Both the position numbers and the translations under genes were made by a program. Positions 24,946 to 32,364 of a stretch of 64,000 bases of DNA are shown one piece after another. This stretch comes from JAVVHE01 sp038238915 (GTDB lineage: Bacteria > Pseudomonadota > Alphaproteobacteria > Sphingomonadales > Sphingomonadaceae): contig JBBSFH010000002.1 in the NCBI GenBank assembly GCA_038238915.1, forward strand, positions 166,190 to 230,189, written 5' to 3'. The notes beneath the pieces are model-generated. The model had not been told where the DNA came from and did no database searches. It saw only the letters and a list, made by a program, of their open reading frames with translations. Numbering within the stretch: the stretch's first letter is position 1; each line of letters begins with the position of its first letter.

Positions 24946-24971
24946 GTTCCACCGTGATGGCACGGTGGAAC
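24946..24971. promoter_or_regulatory. palindromic operator between the his operon and hisN
   Basis: GTTCCACCGT, six-base spacer GATGGC, then ACGGTGGAAC: two perfect 10-base inverted arms. It lies five bases from the YerC start codon on one strand and 38 bases from the hisN start on the other, so a dimer bound here could block both promoters. TrpR-type proteins bind such dyads; the pairing with this regulator is inference from position. Confidence 0.65.
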
Positions 24972-25009
24972 GGTTGGCGCAAGTCCCGGCCCGCGCTAAC
25001 CCCCATCGT

Positions 25010-25789
25010 ATGGACATTGCGGCGCTGGAACCCTTCATCCTCGAACTCGCCGCGGTTGCGGCGATCGAAACGGTGCCGCGCTTCCGCGCGGGGGGCGCTG
25101 CCCAGAACAAGGCAGTCACCGGGTTCGATCCGGTGACCGAGGCCGATCGTCGCGCCGAAGCCTCGATCCGCGCGCGCATTTGCGCCGTCCACCCCGATCA
25201 TGGCGTGATCGGCGAGGAATATGGCGAGGATCGGCCGGATGCCGAATTCGTTTGGGTGCTCGATCCGGTCGATGGAACGCGCGCCTTCATCGCGGGCGCG
25301 CCCGTTTGGACCACATTGATCGGCCTGATGTGGCAAGGCCGCACCGTGCTCGGGCTGATCGCACAGCCGATACTTGGTGAAATCTATATCGGCGGCGTCG
25401 GACTTGGTGCGCGATTGGTCGGACGAACTGGCGTCAAGCGCATCACCACGAGGGTCGATGCTGCCTTGCCCGAGGCGATTGTCGCTTCCACCGATCCCGC
25501 GCAATTCACCGCCCACGAGCGCCCGGCGTGGGATCGGCTCCGTGCCGCGATCCGTCTCGCCCGCTTCGGTCTTGACGGATACGCGATGGCGCAGGTTGCG
25601 GCGGGGCAGATCGATCTGGTTGTCGAAAGCGGATTGAAGCCGTGGGATGCGTGCGGCCCACGCGCGGTGATCGAGGGGGCAGGCGGCTGGATCGGCCACT
25701 GGAATGGCGGCGATGCGGCTGCGGGCCGCTACTTGTTTGCGGGATCGGCGGCGCTTGCGGTTGCGGCGGCCGAAATTCTTGCGGGTTGA
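25010..25789 (+). CDS. hisN: histidinol-phosphatase, inositol monophosphatase type (HisN)
   Basis: A magnesium-dependent phosphatase that makes histidinol from histidinol phosphate. ATG 25010 gives 259 residues starting MDIAALEPFILELA. Metal-binding motifs are visible: VIGEEYGED near residue 67, WVLDPVDGTRAFIAG near 83 and the late Asp in LKPWDACGPRAVIEGAGG near 210. In this superfamily substrate cannot be read from motifs alone, but divergence from the his operon over a shared operator supports histidinol phosphate. The operon has no other phosphatase domain: its HisB is the dehydratase only. Confidence 0.88.
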   Translation: MDIAALEPFILELAAVAAIETVPRFRAGGAAQNKAVTGFDPVTEADRRAEASIRARICAVHPDHGVIGEEYGEDRPDAEFVWVLDPVDGTRAFIAGAPVWTTLIGLMWQGRTVLGLIAQPILGEIYIGGVGLGARLVGRTGVKRITTRVDAALPEAIVASTDPAQFTAHERPAWDRLRAAIRLARFGLDGYAMAQVAAGQIDLVVESGLKPWDACGPRAVIEGAGGWIGHWNGGDAAAGRYLFAGSAALAVAAAEILAG

Positions 25790-25791
25790 GC

Positions 25792-25823
25792 GAGCGTCCG
25801 AGCGTCCGAGCGTCCGAGCGTCC
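25792..25823. repeat. tandem 8-base repeat, four perfect copies of GAGCGTCC
   Basis: Four back-to-back GAGCGTCC units follow the hisN stop, then a variant GAGCGCAC. The copies are exact, so the number could vary by slippage. It lies about 50 bases before the ketolase gene, and expansion or contraction would change only spacing. Confidence 0.85.
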
Positions 25824-25875
25824 GAGCGCACGTGCCGCGTTGCGACCGGCGCGGCATCGGCGCAAACAGGCGCTG

Positions 25876-26601
25876 ATGCCCACTCACGCCCGCCCCGCCC
25901 ACATCGGCCTCGCGTTCGCGGCGCTGGTCGCTGCCGCATGGGTGACGATCCACATCGGCGGCATCTTTTTCTGGCGGTTCGGCTGGTGGTCCGCGCCGCT
26001 GATCCTCGTCCAGGCGTGGCTCTCGACCGGCCTGTTCATCGCCGCGCACGATGCGATGCACGGCAGCCTCGCCCCTGGCCGCCCCGAGGTCAACGCATGG
26101 GCAGGACGCATCGCGCTCAGGCTCTATGCGATGCTCAGCTTCGATGCGCTGCGCCGCGCGCACTTCGAGCATCACCGTCGCCCCGGCAGCGCCGAAGACC
26201 CCGATTTCCACCCGAACCGCCCGCGCGCGTTCGTGCCGTGGCTGATCCGCTTCTTCGCCGGCTACTACACCGACATGATGCTCGCGCTGATCACCGTGCG
26301 CATCTGGGCCTATATCCTGCTCGGCGCGCGTGCCGAACACATCATCCTGTTTTGGGGCGTGCCCTCGATCCTCGCACTACTTCAGCTCTTCTACTTCGGC
26401 ACCTATCTGCCGCATCGCCACGGGGCGGACACGTTTGCGGATCGGCATAATGCTCGATCGAATAGCATGGGACGGCTGGCGGCGGTGACGAGCTGCTTCA
26501 ACTTCGGCGCGTATCACCACGAGCACCACCTGTTTCCCGATACGCCGTGGTGGCGGCTACCCGCGCGCCGGGAGCGCGGCGCGAACCTCGTCCGCAGTTA
26601 G
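25876..26601 (+). CDS. crtW: CrtW-type beta-carotene ketolase (membrane fatty-acid-desaturase fold)
   Basis: A di-iron membrane oxygenase. ATG 25876 gives 241 residues with four hydrophobic segments and the three histidine boxes HDAMH (residue 57), HFEHH (near 96) and HHEHH (near 215). The stretches HDAMHGSLAPGRPEVN, PGSAEDPDFHPNRP, YLPHRHGADTFADRHNARS and HHEHHLFPDTPWWRLP match CrtW ketolases better than acyl desaturases, so a role in making keto-carotenoids such as astaxanthin precursors is likely. No other carotenoid gene is in the window. The 3' end overlaps the convergent sulfotransferase by 45 bases. Confidence 0.8.
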   Translation: MPTHARPAHIGLAFAALVAAAWVTIHIGGIFFWRFGWWSAPLILVQAWLSTGLFIAAHDAMHGSLAPGRPEVNAWAGRIALRLYAMLSFDALRRAHFEHHRRPGSAEDPDFHPNRPRAFVPWLIRFFAGYYTDMMLALITVRIWAYILLGARAEHIILFWGVPSILALLQLFYFGTYLPHRHGADTFADRHNARSNSMGRLAAVTSCFNFGAYHHEHHLFPDTPWWRLPARRERGANLVRS

Positions 26602-27777
26602 GCCGAAATCCTCGAGCGCATAGCGGTGCGCGGCGTGGCGCGGCTGCGCCGCCTCGCGCGCGAGCCATGCGGTGGCGGCGGCGCGCACCGATGCGGGGTA
26701 ATCGAGCCCTGCGAAACCGAGCGCGCGGCCGAGTGTGCCCAGCGGATCGCGGTTGGTTTCCTCGAAGTCGAGGTCGAGCATCGCGGGGGCGTGCCGCGCG
26801 GCGCGGAAAGCGGAAACGGCAGCCAGACGCTGCGCGGTCTTGTGCAGCCATTCGCGCCCCACCCACACAGGATCGAGATCGTCGGTCTGCAGCACCATCG
26901 AATGCCACGCGAGGCTGGCCGAGGAGGCGACGATCGTCACCGGATCGCGGTGGGTGACGATCACGCGCGCGCCCGGAAACTGCGCGAACAGCGCGGCCAG
27001 ATTGGCCATGTGTTGCGGCGTCTTGAGCAGCCACGGCCGATCTTCGGGATCGCCACGCGCGCCGCCGATCAGCCGCAGCAGCCGGGCGAGATGCGCATAG
27101 GCGGGCGCAGCGTCCGCGCCCTCGCACCAGCGCGCGTAGGACGGGATCGGCCGCTGCGCCTCGATCTGAGCACCCCAGAAGCTCTGCTCGAACAGTCCCA
27201 GCTCTTCATCGGCATCGCGCGCGCGCATGGGGTGGATGGCATCGACCGCGGGGTTGACCGCACGGCCTGCCGCAAGCAGCGCGCCCATCAGATGCGGACG
27301 CAGATCGACGGAGCCGCGGGGCGGCACGGGAAAATTGGATTCGAACAAGCGCAGGTGGGCAAGGCCGGGGTGAAGCGCGAGCAGGCGCTGCAGGCGCGTG
27401 GTGCCGCTGCGCATCGGCCCCGCGATCACCAGCGGCGGCACGAGGCTGCGTGCCGACCAGTCGGGTCGCGCGGCGAGGCGGGCGAAGGTGCGCGCGCGTT
27501 CGGTAAGGATCTTGAGCGCCTGGCCGTGGCTGAGCATCCGGCCGATAGAGTTCAGCCGCGCCTCGCTCCGGCACGCGGCCAGAAAGCGATCGAACCCCGG
27601 CCGCCAGTCCTGTTCGGGCCCGAAATCGGCATCGGGAACCTGGCGCCGCGCCTGTGCGAGGACGGTTTGGGGTTCGAGATCGGGATCGGGCAGCGTTCCG
27701 CGCGCCCATAGCCGGGGAAGCAATGCGGCGAGTTTGCGGTAACCCCATGGACGGTGGGTGGTTGGCGGCGCAAGCAT
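26557..27777 (-). CDS. sulfotransferase family protein
   Basis: A 406-residue PAPS-dependent sulfotransferase-fold protein. The PAPS 5'-phosphosulfate loop VIAGPMRSGTTRLQRLL is near residue 117, and the 3'-phosphate-binding region FPGARVIVTHRDPVTIVASSASL near 262 carries the conserved Arg and Ser. WLLKTPQHM near 244 and FEESNFPVP-like LRLFESNFPVPP near 142 fit the bacterial Sulfotransfer_3 group. The acceptor cannot be told; lipids or polysaccharides are common. It is convergent and overlapping with crtW, and the tmRNA lies just upstream on the same strand. Confidence 0.85.
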   Translation of the reverse strand: MLAPPTTHRPWGYRKLAALLPRLWARGTLPDPDLEPQTVLAQARRQVPDADFGPEQDWRPGFDRFLAACRSEARLNSIGRMLSHGQALKILTERARTFARLAARPDWSARSLVPPLVIAGPMRSGTTRLQRLLALHPGLAHLRLFESNFPVPPRGSVDLRPHLMGALLAAGRAVNPAVDAIHPMRARDADEELGLFEQSFWGAQIEAQRPIPSYARWCEGADAAPAYAHLARLLRLIGGARGDPEDRPWLLKTPQHMANLAALFAQFPGARVIVTHRDPVTIVASSASLAWHSMVLQTDDLDPVWVGREWLHKTAQRLAAVSAFRAARHAPAMLDLDFEETNRDPLGTLGRALGFAGLDYPASVRAAATAWLAREAAQPRHAAHRYALEDFGLTADEVRAALPARG

Positions 27778-27834
27778 CCCGGCGCGGTAACGGCTCCGCC
27801 GTTCCCGTCAACGCGCGTTGACCGCGCAAAAGCG

Positions 27835-28190
27835 AAAGTGGGGGGCTTCTGTTGCCCGGTGCCCCCCCAACCGCTGGAGTCCATTCTGTTGCCCGGCTGG
27901 CCCAGCCGCGCGTTCGTCAGTTTAACTTCGTCCGTGAGGACTTGGTTACGCTGCGACTGCGTATGCCACGTTATCGTTAGCATCTATGGTTTTGAACGGT
28001 TTTACGGCGCATTCAGGCCGAGCGAACGAATACCGTCTTTGATTGCACGTCGATCCTATTTCGACCCCAGCATCGAGCCCCCTGTGGGTGGGGACCGGTG
28101 GTGGAGTCGCCGGGTACCGCCCCCGGGTCCGAACAACTATTACCCGGCTCGTACTATCGCCATATCTTCCGAGGAAGCATCGCCTATTTA
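27835..28190 (-). ncRNA. ssrA: two-piece (permuted) transfer-messenger RNA
   Basis: Read on the minus strand, the acceptor piece comes first and ends at 28099 with CGACTCC-A-CCA. It carries a T-arm CCGGG-GGCGGTA-CCCGG just before it. After a short spacer the coding piece begins at 28068 with GGGGTCG, which pairs with CGACTCC to make the acceptor stem, including the G-U wobble at pair 3 that alanyl-tRNA synthetase reads. The tag frame (27946-27981) encodes ANDNVAYAVAA then TAA, with GCT as likely resume codon. A G/C stem (GGGGGGC with GCCCCCC) near 27840-27875 and following T/C bases mark the 3' end. This permuted layout is typical of alphaproteobacteria. Outer ends are approximate. Confidence 0.9.
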
Positions 28191-28237
28191 GGCGTTTGCG
28201 CGCTCGTGCACAACGGGACGATATCGGAGGCTTCCCA

Positions 28238-28906
28238 ATGAATCGGTCGGCGCTGATCCTGGGCGCGTCACGCGGGCTGGGCCTTGGCCTTGTCGCCGAG
28301 TTCCTCGCACGCGGCTGGGCCGTGACCGCGACCGAGCGCACGCGTTCGGCCGAACTGCACGCCACGAACGCCGAGGTCGAAACCGCCGACGTCTCGAACC
28401 ATACGTCGATCGATGCACTCGCGCACCGCGTCGGTGTTCAGCGCTTCGATCTTCTGTTCATCGTCGCGGGCCAGTGGGGGCCGCGCCACCAATCGGCACT
28501 GCGCGCGAGCGCGGAGGAATCCTCTGCGCTGTTTCTTGCCAACGCGGTCGGCCCGGTCGCGGCGGCCGAACGGCTGGCAGGCGCGGTCGCGCCTTGCGGC
28601 ACGGTTGCGTTCATGACGAGCGGACTGGCTTCGATCACGGGGAATACGTCGGGCGGTTCGACGCTGTATCGCGGCAGTAAGGCCGCGCTCAACATGATGG
28701 CCAAATCCTTCGCGCTGTCCGACGCCGCGAAGGGCTTGACCGTTCTGCTGATCGATCCGGGCTGGGTGCAGACCGATATGGGTGGCCCCGGCGCGCCGCT
28801 CACCATCGCCAAAAGCGTGCGCGGAATTGCCGATGTGATTGCGCGCGAGGCGGGAAGCGGGCGCTTCGCTTTCCTCACGCACGCTGGCCATGCGCAGCGC
28901 TGGTAG
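28238..28906 (+). CDS. short-chain dehydrogenase/reductase (SDR)
   Basis: An NAD(P)-dependent oxidoreductase of the classical SDR fold, substrate unknown. ATG 28238 sits eight bases behind a GGAGG ribosome site and gives 222 residues. The cofactor loop LILGASRGLGLGLV is at residues 6-19, the catalytic Ser lies in VAFMTSGLASITG near 127 and the Tyr-x-x-x-Lys in TLYRGSKAALNMM near 147. The protein ends soon after the substrate-binding region, which is short for the family, as in SDRs of the C-factor/CsgA type. It faces away from the tmRNA and is probably transcribed alone. Confidence 0.85.
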   Translation: MNRSALILGASRGLGLGLVAEFLARGWAVTATERTRSAELHATNAEVETADVSNHTSIDALAHRVGVQRFDLLFIVAGQWGPRHQSALRASAEESSALFLANAVGPVAAAERLAGAVAPCGTVAFMTSGLASITGNTSGGSTLYRGSKAALNMMAKSFALSDAAKGLTVLLIDPGWVQTDMGGPGAPLTIAKSVRGIADVIAREAGSGRFAFLTHAGHAQRW

Positions 28907-28926
28907 CGCGCCCCCACGCCGCCGAG

Positions 28927-29703
28927 TCAATCCAGAAAGCTTGGGTCCAGCCGCTCCATCCGCCGCCGGATCAGCGGCCACACCAGCTTGTTCGAGGTCA
29001 TCTCGCCCATGCGCTGGCTGATGTCGTGGACCTGCTCGACCGAGCCCGGCGGCGGCACCGCCAAGTTCTCGCGCCCCGCAGACAAGGCGGCGACCTGCAT
29101 CGCACAGGCGCGTTCGAGGAAATAGAGGCGGGTGAACGCCTCGCCGATGGTGCGGCCCACGGTCAGCGTGCCGTGGTTGCGCAGGATCATGTGGTTTTTA
29201 TCCCCCATGTGCGCGATCAGCCGCTCGCGCTCGTCGAGGTCGACCGCGATACCCTCGTAATCATGGTAAGCGATGTCGCTGACCACCGCGCCCGCCGCCT
29301 GGCTGATCGGCAGCAGCCCGAAGCTCATCATCGAAACCGCCGTGCCTGCGATCGTGTGCACGTGCATCACGCAGTTCACGTCCGCACGGCCCATCTGGAG
29401 CGCGGAGTGGATGGTGAAGCCCGCCGGGTTGGTGCGCATGCCGTTATCGATCAGGCTTTTGCCCGTGTTGCCGTCGATGGTCATCAGCGAGGAGGCGGTG
29501 ATTTCCTCGAAGCCCAGATCGAAGGGGTTGAGCAGGAAGGCAAACTCGTGGCCGGGCACGCGCGCCGACAGGTGGGTGAAGGAGAGATCGTCCCAGCCAT
29601 GCGCGGCGATGGCGCGGTAGGCGCAGGCGAGATCCTGGCGCAGCGCCCATTCCTCGGGGGAAACCTGGTCTTTTACGCTGCGCATCTTGAGGACGGTGGC
29701 CAT
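28927..29703 (-). CDS. class II aldolase/adducin family protein
   Basis: A zinc-dependent fold used by sugar-phosphate aldolases, epimerases and the adducin-like enzymes; the substrate is not predictable here. The 258-residue protein holds HGWDDLSFTHLSARVPG near residue 35, the zinc-binding VMHVHTIAGTAVS near 112 with two histidines, and the third ligand in LRNHGTLTVGRTIGEAF near 174. KNHMILRNHG and the absence of an RPE-type C-terminus fit the adducin-like class II subgroup. Convergent with the SDR, and followed by thyA upstream on the same strand with a 47-base gap. Confidence 0.87.
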   Translation of the reverse strand: MATVLKMRSVKDQVSPEEWALRQDLACAYRAIAAHGWDDLSFTHLSARVPGHEFAFLLNPFDLGFEEITASSLMTIDGNTGKSLIDNGMRTNPAGFTIHSALQMGRADVNCVMHVHTIAGTAVSMMSFGLLPISQAAGAVVSDIAYHDYEGIAVDLDERERLIAHMGDKNHMILRNHGTLTVGRTIGEAFTRLYFLERACAMQVAALSAGRENLAVPPPGSVEQVHDISQRMGEMTSNKLVWPLIRRRMERLDPSFLD

Positions 29704-29750
29704 GGGGGGGCGCTCCTGGACGATTGCCCGCCGACATACAGCGGCGAGCG

Positions 29751-30641
29751 CTAGACCGCCACTGGCGCAGCGATGGCTGGGTGCGGATCATAGCCTTCGA
29801 TCGTGAAATCCTCGAACACATAATCGTCGATCGAGGAGCGCGCGGGGGCGATGCGGAGCTGTGGGAAGGGGCGCGGATCGCGCGTGCGCTGCGTGGTGAC
29901 GAGATCGCCGTGGTTTTCGTAAACATGCGTGTCTCCGCCCATCCAGGTCAGCGTGCCGGGCGCGAGGTCGATATGGTGTGCGAACAGGTGGATCAGCGTT
30001 GCGGCGGCGAACAGGTTGAAGGGCAGGCCCAGCCCGATATCGCACGAGCGCTGGAACAGCAGGCCGTGGAGGCGGCCGTTCTCGATGAAATATTGGTAGG
30101 TCATGTGGCACGGCGGCAGCGCCATCTGCGGCAGATCGGCGACGTTCCAGCCGGTGAACAGCAGGCGGCGCGAGGTGGGGTTGGTGCGCAGGCCCTCGAT
30201 CAGCGCTGCGATCTGATCGATTTCGTTCCCGTCCGGTACCGCCCAGCGTCTCCACTGCTTGCCATACACCGGCCCAAGATCGCCCCACTTTGCTGCGAAT
30301 GCATCGTCGGCGAGGATGCGCGCCTCGAAGGCGTCACGGGAAAGCTCTTCGCCGGTGGCGGCGGCGTGCTTGGCGAGCGGCCAATCGGTCCAGATGTGCA
30401 CGCCCTGCGCCACCAGCGGCCGGATGCTGGTATCGCCCGACAGGAACCACAGCAGTTCGCGCAGCGCGGCCTTCCACGCGACGCGCTTGGTTGTGAGCAG
30501 CGGCACTGCGCCGTCCGCAAGATCGAACCGAAGCGTTTCGCCGAACAGCGCGCGGGTGCCGACGCCGGTGCGATCGGTGCGCGCGGTTCCGTGATCCCAC
30601 GCGCGTCCGAGCAGATCGAGATATTGCCGTTCGGGGTGCAT
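29751..30641 (-). CDS. thyA: thymidylate synthase ThyA
   Basis: Makes dTMP from dUMP with methylene-tetrahydrofolate. ATG 30641 gives 296 residues starting MHPERQYLDLLG. The folate/dUMP pocket RTDRTGVGTRALFG is near residue 21, the active-site cysteine is in ALPPCHMTYQYF near 173, QRSCDIGLGLPFN near 193 binds phosphate, and HVYENH near 236 is conserved. In-frame sequence upstream of 30641 has no support. Length is near normal, with an insertion near residue 90 (GEELSRDAFEARI) shared with many proteobacterial enzymes. Confidence 0.95.
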   Translation of the reverse strand: MHPERQYLDLLGRAWDHGTARTDRTGVGTRALFGETLRFDLADGAVPLLTTKRVAWKAALRELLWFLSGDTSIRPLVAQGVHIWTDWPLAKHAAATGEELSRDAFEARILADDAFAAKWGDLGPVYGKQWRRWAVPDGNEIDQIAALIEGLRTNPTSRRLLFTGWNVADLPQMALPPCHMTYQYFIENGRLHGLLFQRSCDIGLGLPFNLFAAATLIHLFAHHIDLAPGTLTWMGGDTHVYENHGDLVTTQRTRDPRPFPQLRIAPARSSIDDYVFEDFTIEGYDPHPAIAAPVAV

Positions 30642-30757
30642 CAGCGGCACACTAGCCGTGTGGCGCGCGGCTTCAACCTTGCGCTTCACAGCAAGCCCGG
30701 CTGCGACTAATCCCACTCTGGCCCTCGCGAGACCCGCGGCGGCGGGGACGTCCATGC

Positions 30758-31531
30758 ATGCGCGACGCGCCAGCCCTATCGATCGAACCTGCTCCCGATT
30801 TTTCGCGGGTGATTACGTTCGTCACTGCGCTCAAGGCTGCCGACACACTCGAGCAGATCGAGATAACGCTCGGCGAGGCGACCCATGCGTATGCGTTCGA
30901 TCATTTCGCGCTGATCCAGCGCCTATCGCAGCGCAACTCGGTTGGCCCGATTCAGCTGACCGACTATCCGCCGCAGTGGATCGCGCACATGCTGCGCGAA
31001 GAGCGATACACCGACGATCCGGTGCTGATCGCGAGCGAGCGCACCGTGGCCGCTTTCACCTGGCGCGAGTTGCCCGGGCTGCTGCCGCTCACCCGGCGTC
31101 AGACGGGGTATATGCAGGCAGCCCGCGCGCGCGGGCTTGGCGAGGGCTATACCGTGCCCATTCATGTGCCGGGCGAGGCGACGGGGCTGTGTTCGTTCGT
31201 GACCGGCCACAACCGCCCGCTGCCGACGGCCGCATTGCCCGCGATGCAATACCTCGCCTGTTTCGCGTTCGAGAGCGCGCGGCGGCTCGCCCCCAAGCCC
31301 AGCGCGGATACCGGACCGCCCAAACTGACTCCGCGCCAGCTCGATTGCGTGGTCCTCGCGGCGAAGGGCAAGAGCAACTGGGTGGTGGGTGAGCTGCTGG
31401 GGATCAGCCAGCAAACGGTCCACAAATATCTCGAAAACGCCAAAAGACGTTACGGAGTGTCAACGCGCACCGAGCTGGTTGTTCGCGCCTTGTTCGACGG
31501 ACAATTAACATTCAAAGACGTCATCAACTAG
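30758..31531 (+). CDS. LuxR-family quorum-sensing regulator
   Basis: A 257-residue transcription factor. The N-terminal autoinducer-binding domain shows FDHFALIQR near residue 47, the ligand-pocket pattern YPPQWIAHMLREERYTDDPV near 70 and GLGEGYTVPIHVPGEATGLCSF near 126. The C-terminal LuxR-type helix-turn-helix is LTPRQLDCVVLAAKGKSN through SQQTVHKYLENAKRRYGV near 190-235. It is followed after about 90 bases by a homoserine-lactone synthase gene, so the pair is a self-contained LuxR/LuxI circuit. Two overlapping ATGs (30754 in another frame, 30758 here) precede it; the latter is in frame. Confidence 0.9.
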   Translation: MRDAPALSIEPAPDFSRVITFVTALKAADTLEQIEITLGEATHAYAFDHFALIQRLSQRNSVGPIQLTDYPPQWIAHMLREERYTDDPVLIASERTVAAFTWRELPGLLPLTRRQTGYMQAARARGLGEGYTVPIHVPGEATGLCSFVTGHNRPLPTAALPAMQYLACFAFESARRLAPKPSADTGPPKLTPRQLDCVVLAAKGKSNWVVGELLGISQQTVHKYLENAKRRYGVSTRTELVVRALFDGQLTFKDVIN

Positions 31532-31573
31532 TTTTTACCTTTGCTAACGAAATAGATTCTAAATCGGCGCGTT

Positions 31574-31591
31574 TACCCCTCAAAAGGGGTA
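31574..31591. promoter_or_regulatory. lux-box-like palindrome upstream of luxI
   Basis: TACCCCTCAAAAGGGGTA is an 18-base dyad (7-base arms, CAAA spacer) located 34 bases before the first luxI start codon, in the luxR-luxI spacer. Size and place match LuxR-type operators, which suggests positive feedback on synthase expression. The sequence itself differs from the vibrio consensus, so the claim rests on symmetry and position. Confidence 0.55.
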
Positions 31592-31624
31592 TGGCTTTAT
31601 GTATCATTACTTCCCAAGAAGCTG

Positions 31625-32290
31625 ATGCAGCTGGTGGGAAGTTCGATGTTGTCGATTGTCAGAGATACGAAAGCGTCCGCCGCAATCCTTGCCGGCGCGG
31701 GTCTGATGCCGGACATGTGGCGCGATCGTAAACAGGTATTCGTGGACACGCTCGGATGGGATGTGCCGGTTGTCGATGAATGCTTCGAAATCGATCAATT
31801 TGACGATGAAAACGCAGTGTATCTCGTCGTTTCGGATCAATCACGGACGCGGCATCTCGCCTCGGTGCGGCTGCTGCCGAGTACGCGGCCGCATATTCTG
31901 GGCGACATATTTCCGCAGCTCTCTGCCGGAACCGTGCCGCGCGGCGCCAATATATGGGAGATCACGCGGTTGTGCATGTCGCCCGCGATCGGGGCGGTGC
32001 GCCAGGCGATGCTGATCCGGCGGGAGCTTGCATTGGGACTGATCGAATATGCGCTGGCGAACGGGATTTCGCGCTACACGCAGGTGCATCTGGCCAGCCA
32101 TCTGTCGCAACTGCTCGCGGTAGGCTGGGACTGTGAGCCGCTTGGCTTCCCGGTCGAGGTGGACGGGCAACTGTTGATGGCGAGCCGGATCGAGATCACC
32201 CAGGCGGCGCTGGCGCACGTGCGCGGCGCAAGCGGCATCAAGCGCGCGATGCTCGCCGATACGCGCCCGGAACTGGCGATGGCGGCTTAG
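31625..32290 (+). CDS. acyl-homoserine-lactone synthase (LuxI family)
   Basis: Makes an N-acyl-homoserine lactone signal from SAM and acyl-ACP. Family landmarks are present: the conserved Trp/Phe region MWRDRKQVFVDTLGWDVP near residue 31, the substrate-site EIDQFDDENAVYLVV near 55, ASVRLLPSTRPHILGDIF near 79 with its Arg, and WEITRLCMSP near 111 with Glu-x-x-Arg. Two starts fit: ATG 31625, used here, or ATG 31646 seven codons later behind GGGAAG, which gives the more typical short N-terminus MLSIVRD. Chain length of the signal cannot be inferred. Confidence 0.9.
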   Translation: MQLVGSSMLSIVRDTKASAAILAGAGLMPDMWRDRKQVFVDTLGWDVPVVDECFEIDQFDDENAVYLVVSDQSRTRHLASVRLLPSTRPHILGDIFPQLSAGTVPRGANIWEITRLCMSPAIGAVRQAMLIRRELALGLIEYALANGISRYTQVHLASHLSQLLAVGWDCEPLGFPVEVDGQLLMASRIEITQAALAHVRGASGIKRAMLADTRPELAMAA

Positions 32291-32320
32291 CGGGGGATTT
32301 GCGAGGCTGGGCGCGCCGCT

Positions 32321-32355
32321 GATCCCGGCCCTTCTAGGGCCGACCGCTCGGGATC
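32321..32355. terminator. inverted repeat between luxI and selO ends
   Basis: CGGCCCT-TCT-AGGGCCG forms a tight hairpin, framed by GATCCCG and CGGGATC. It lies in the gap between two converging genes, so it may act as a bidirectional terminator, though no T run is visible. Confidence 0.45.
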
Positions 32356-32364
32356 GACGGCCGC

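Noticed and set aside
25792..25823. GAGCGTCC repeats considered as a CRISPR array
   Set aside because: Eight-base units without spacers; a simple tandem repeat. No CRISPR array or cas gene is seen in the window.
27552..27983. Minus-strand reading frame of about 143 codons over the start of the sulfotransferase gene and the tmRNA
   Set aside because: It overlaps the coding piece of the tmRNA and the sulfotransferase N-terminus in another frame; no ribosome site or recognisable protein.
27946..28365. Minus-strand ORF ending in ANDNVAYAVAA
   Set aside because: The C-terminal peptide is the tmRNA tag; the upstream part runs through structured RNA and the SDR gene antisense.
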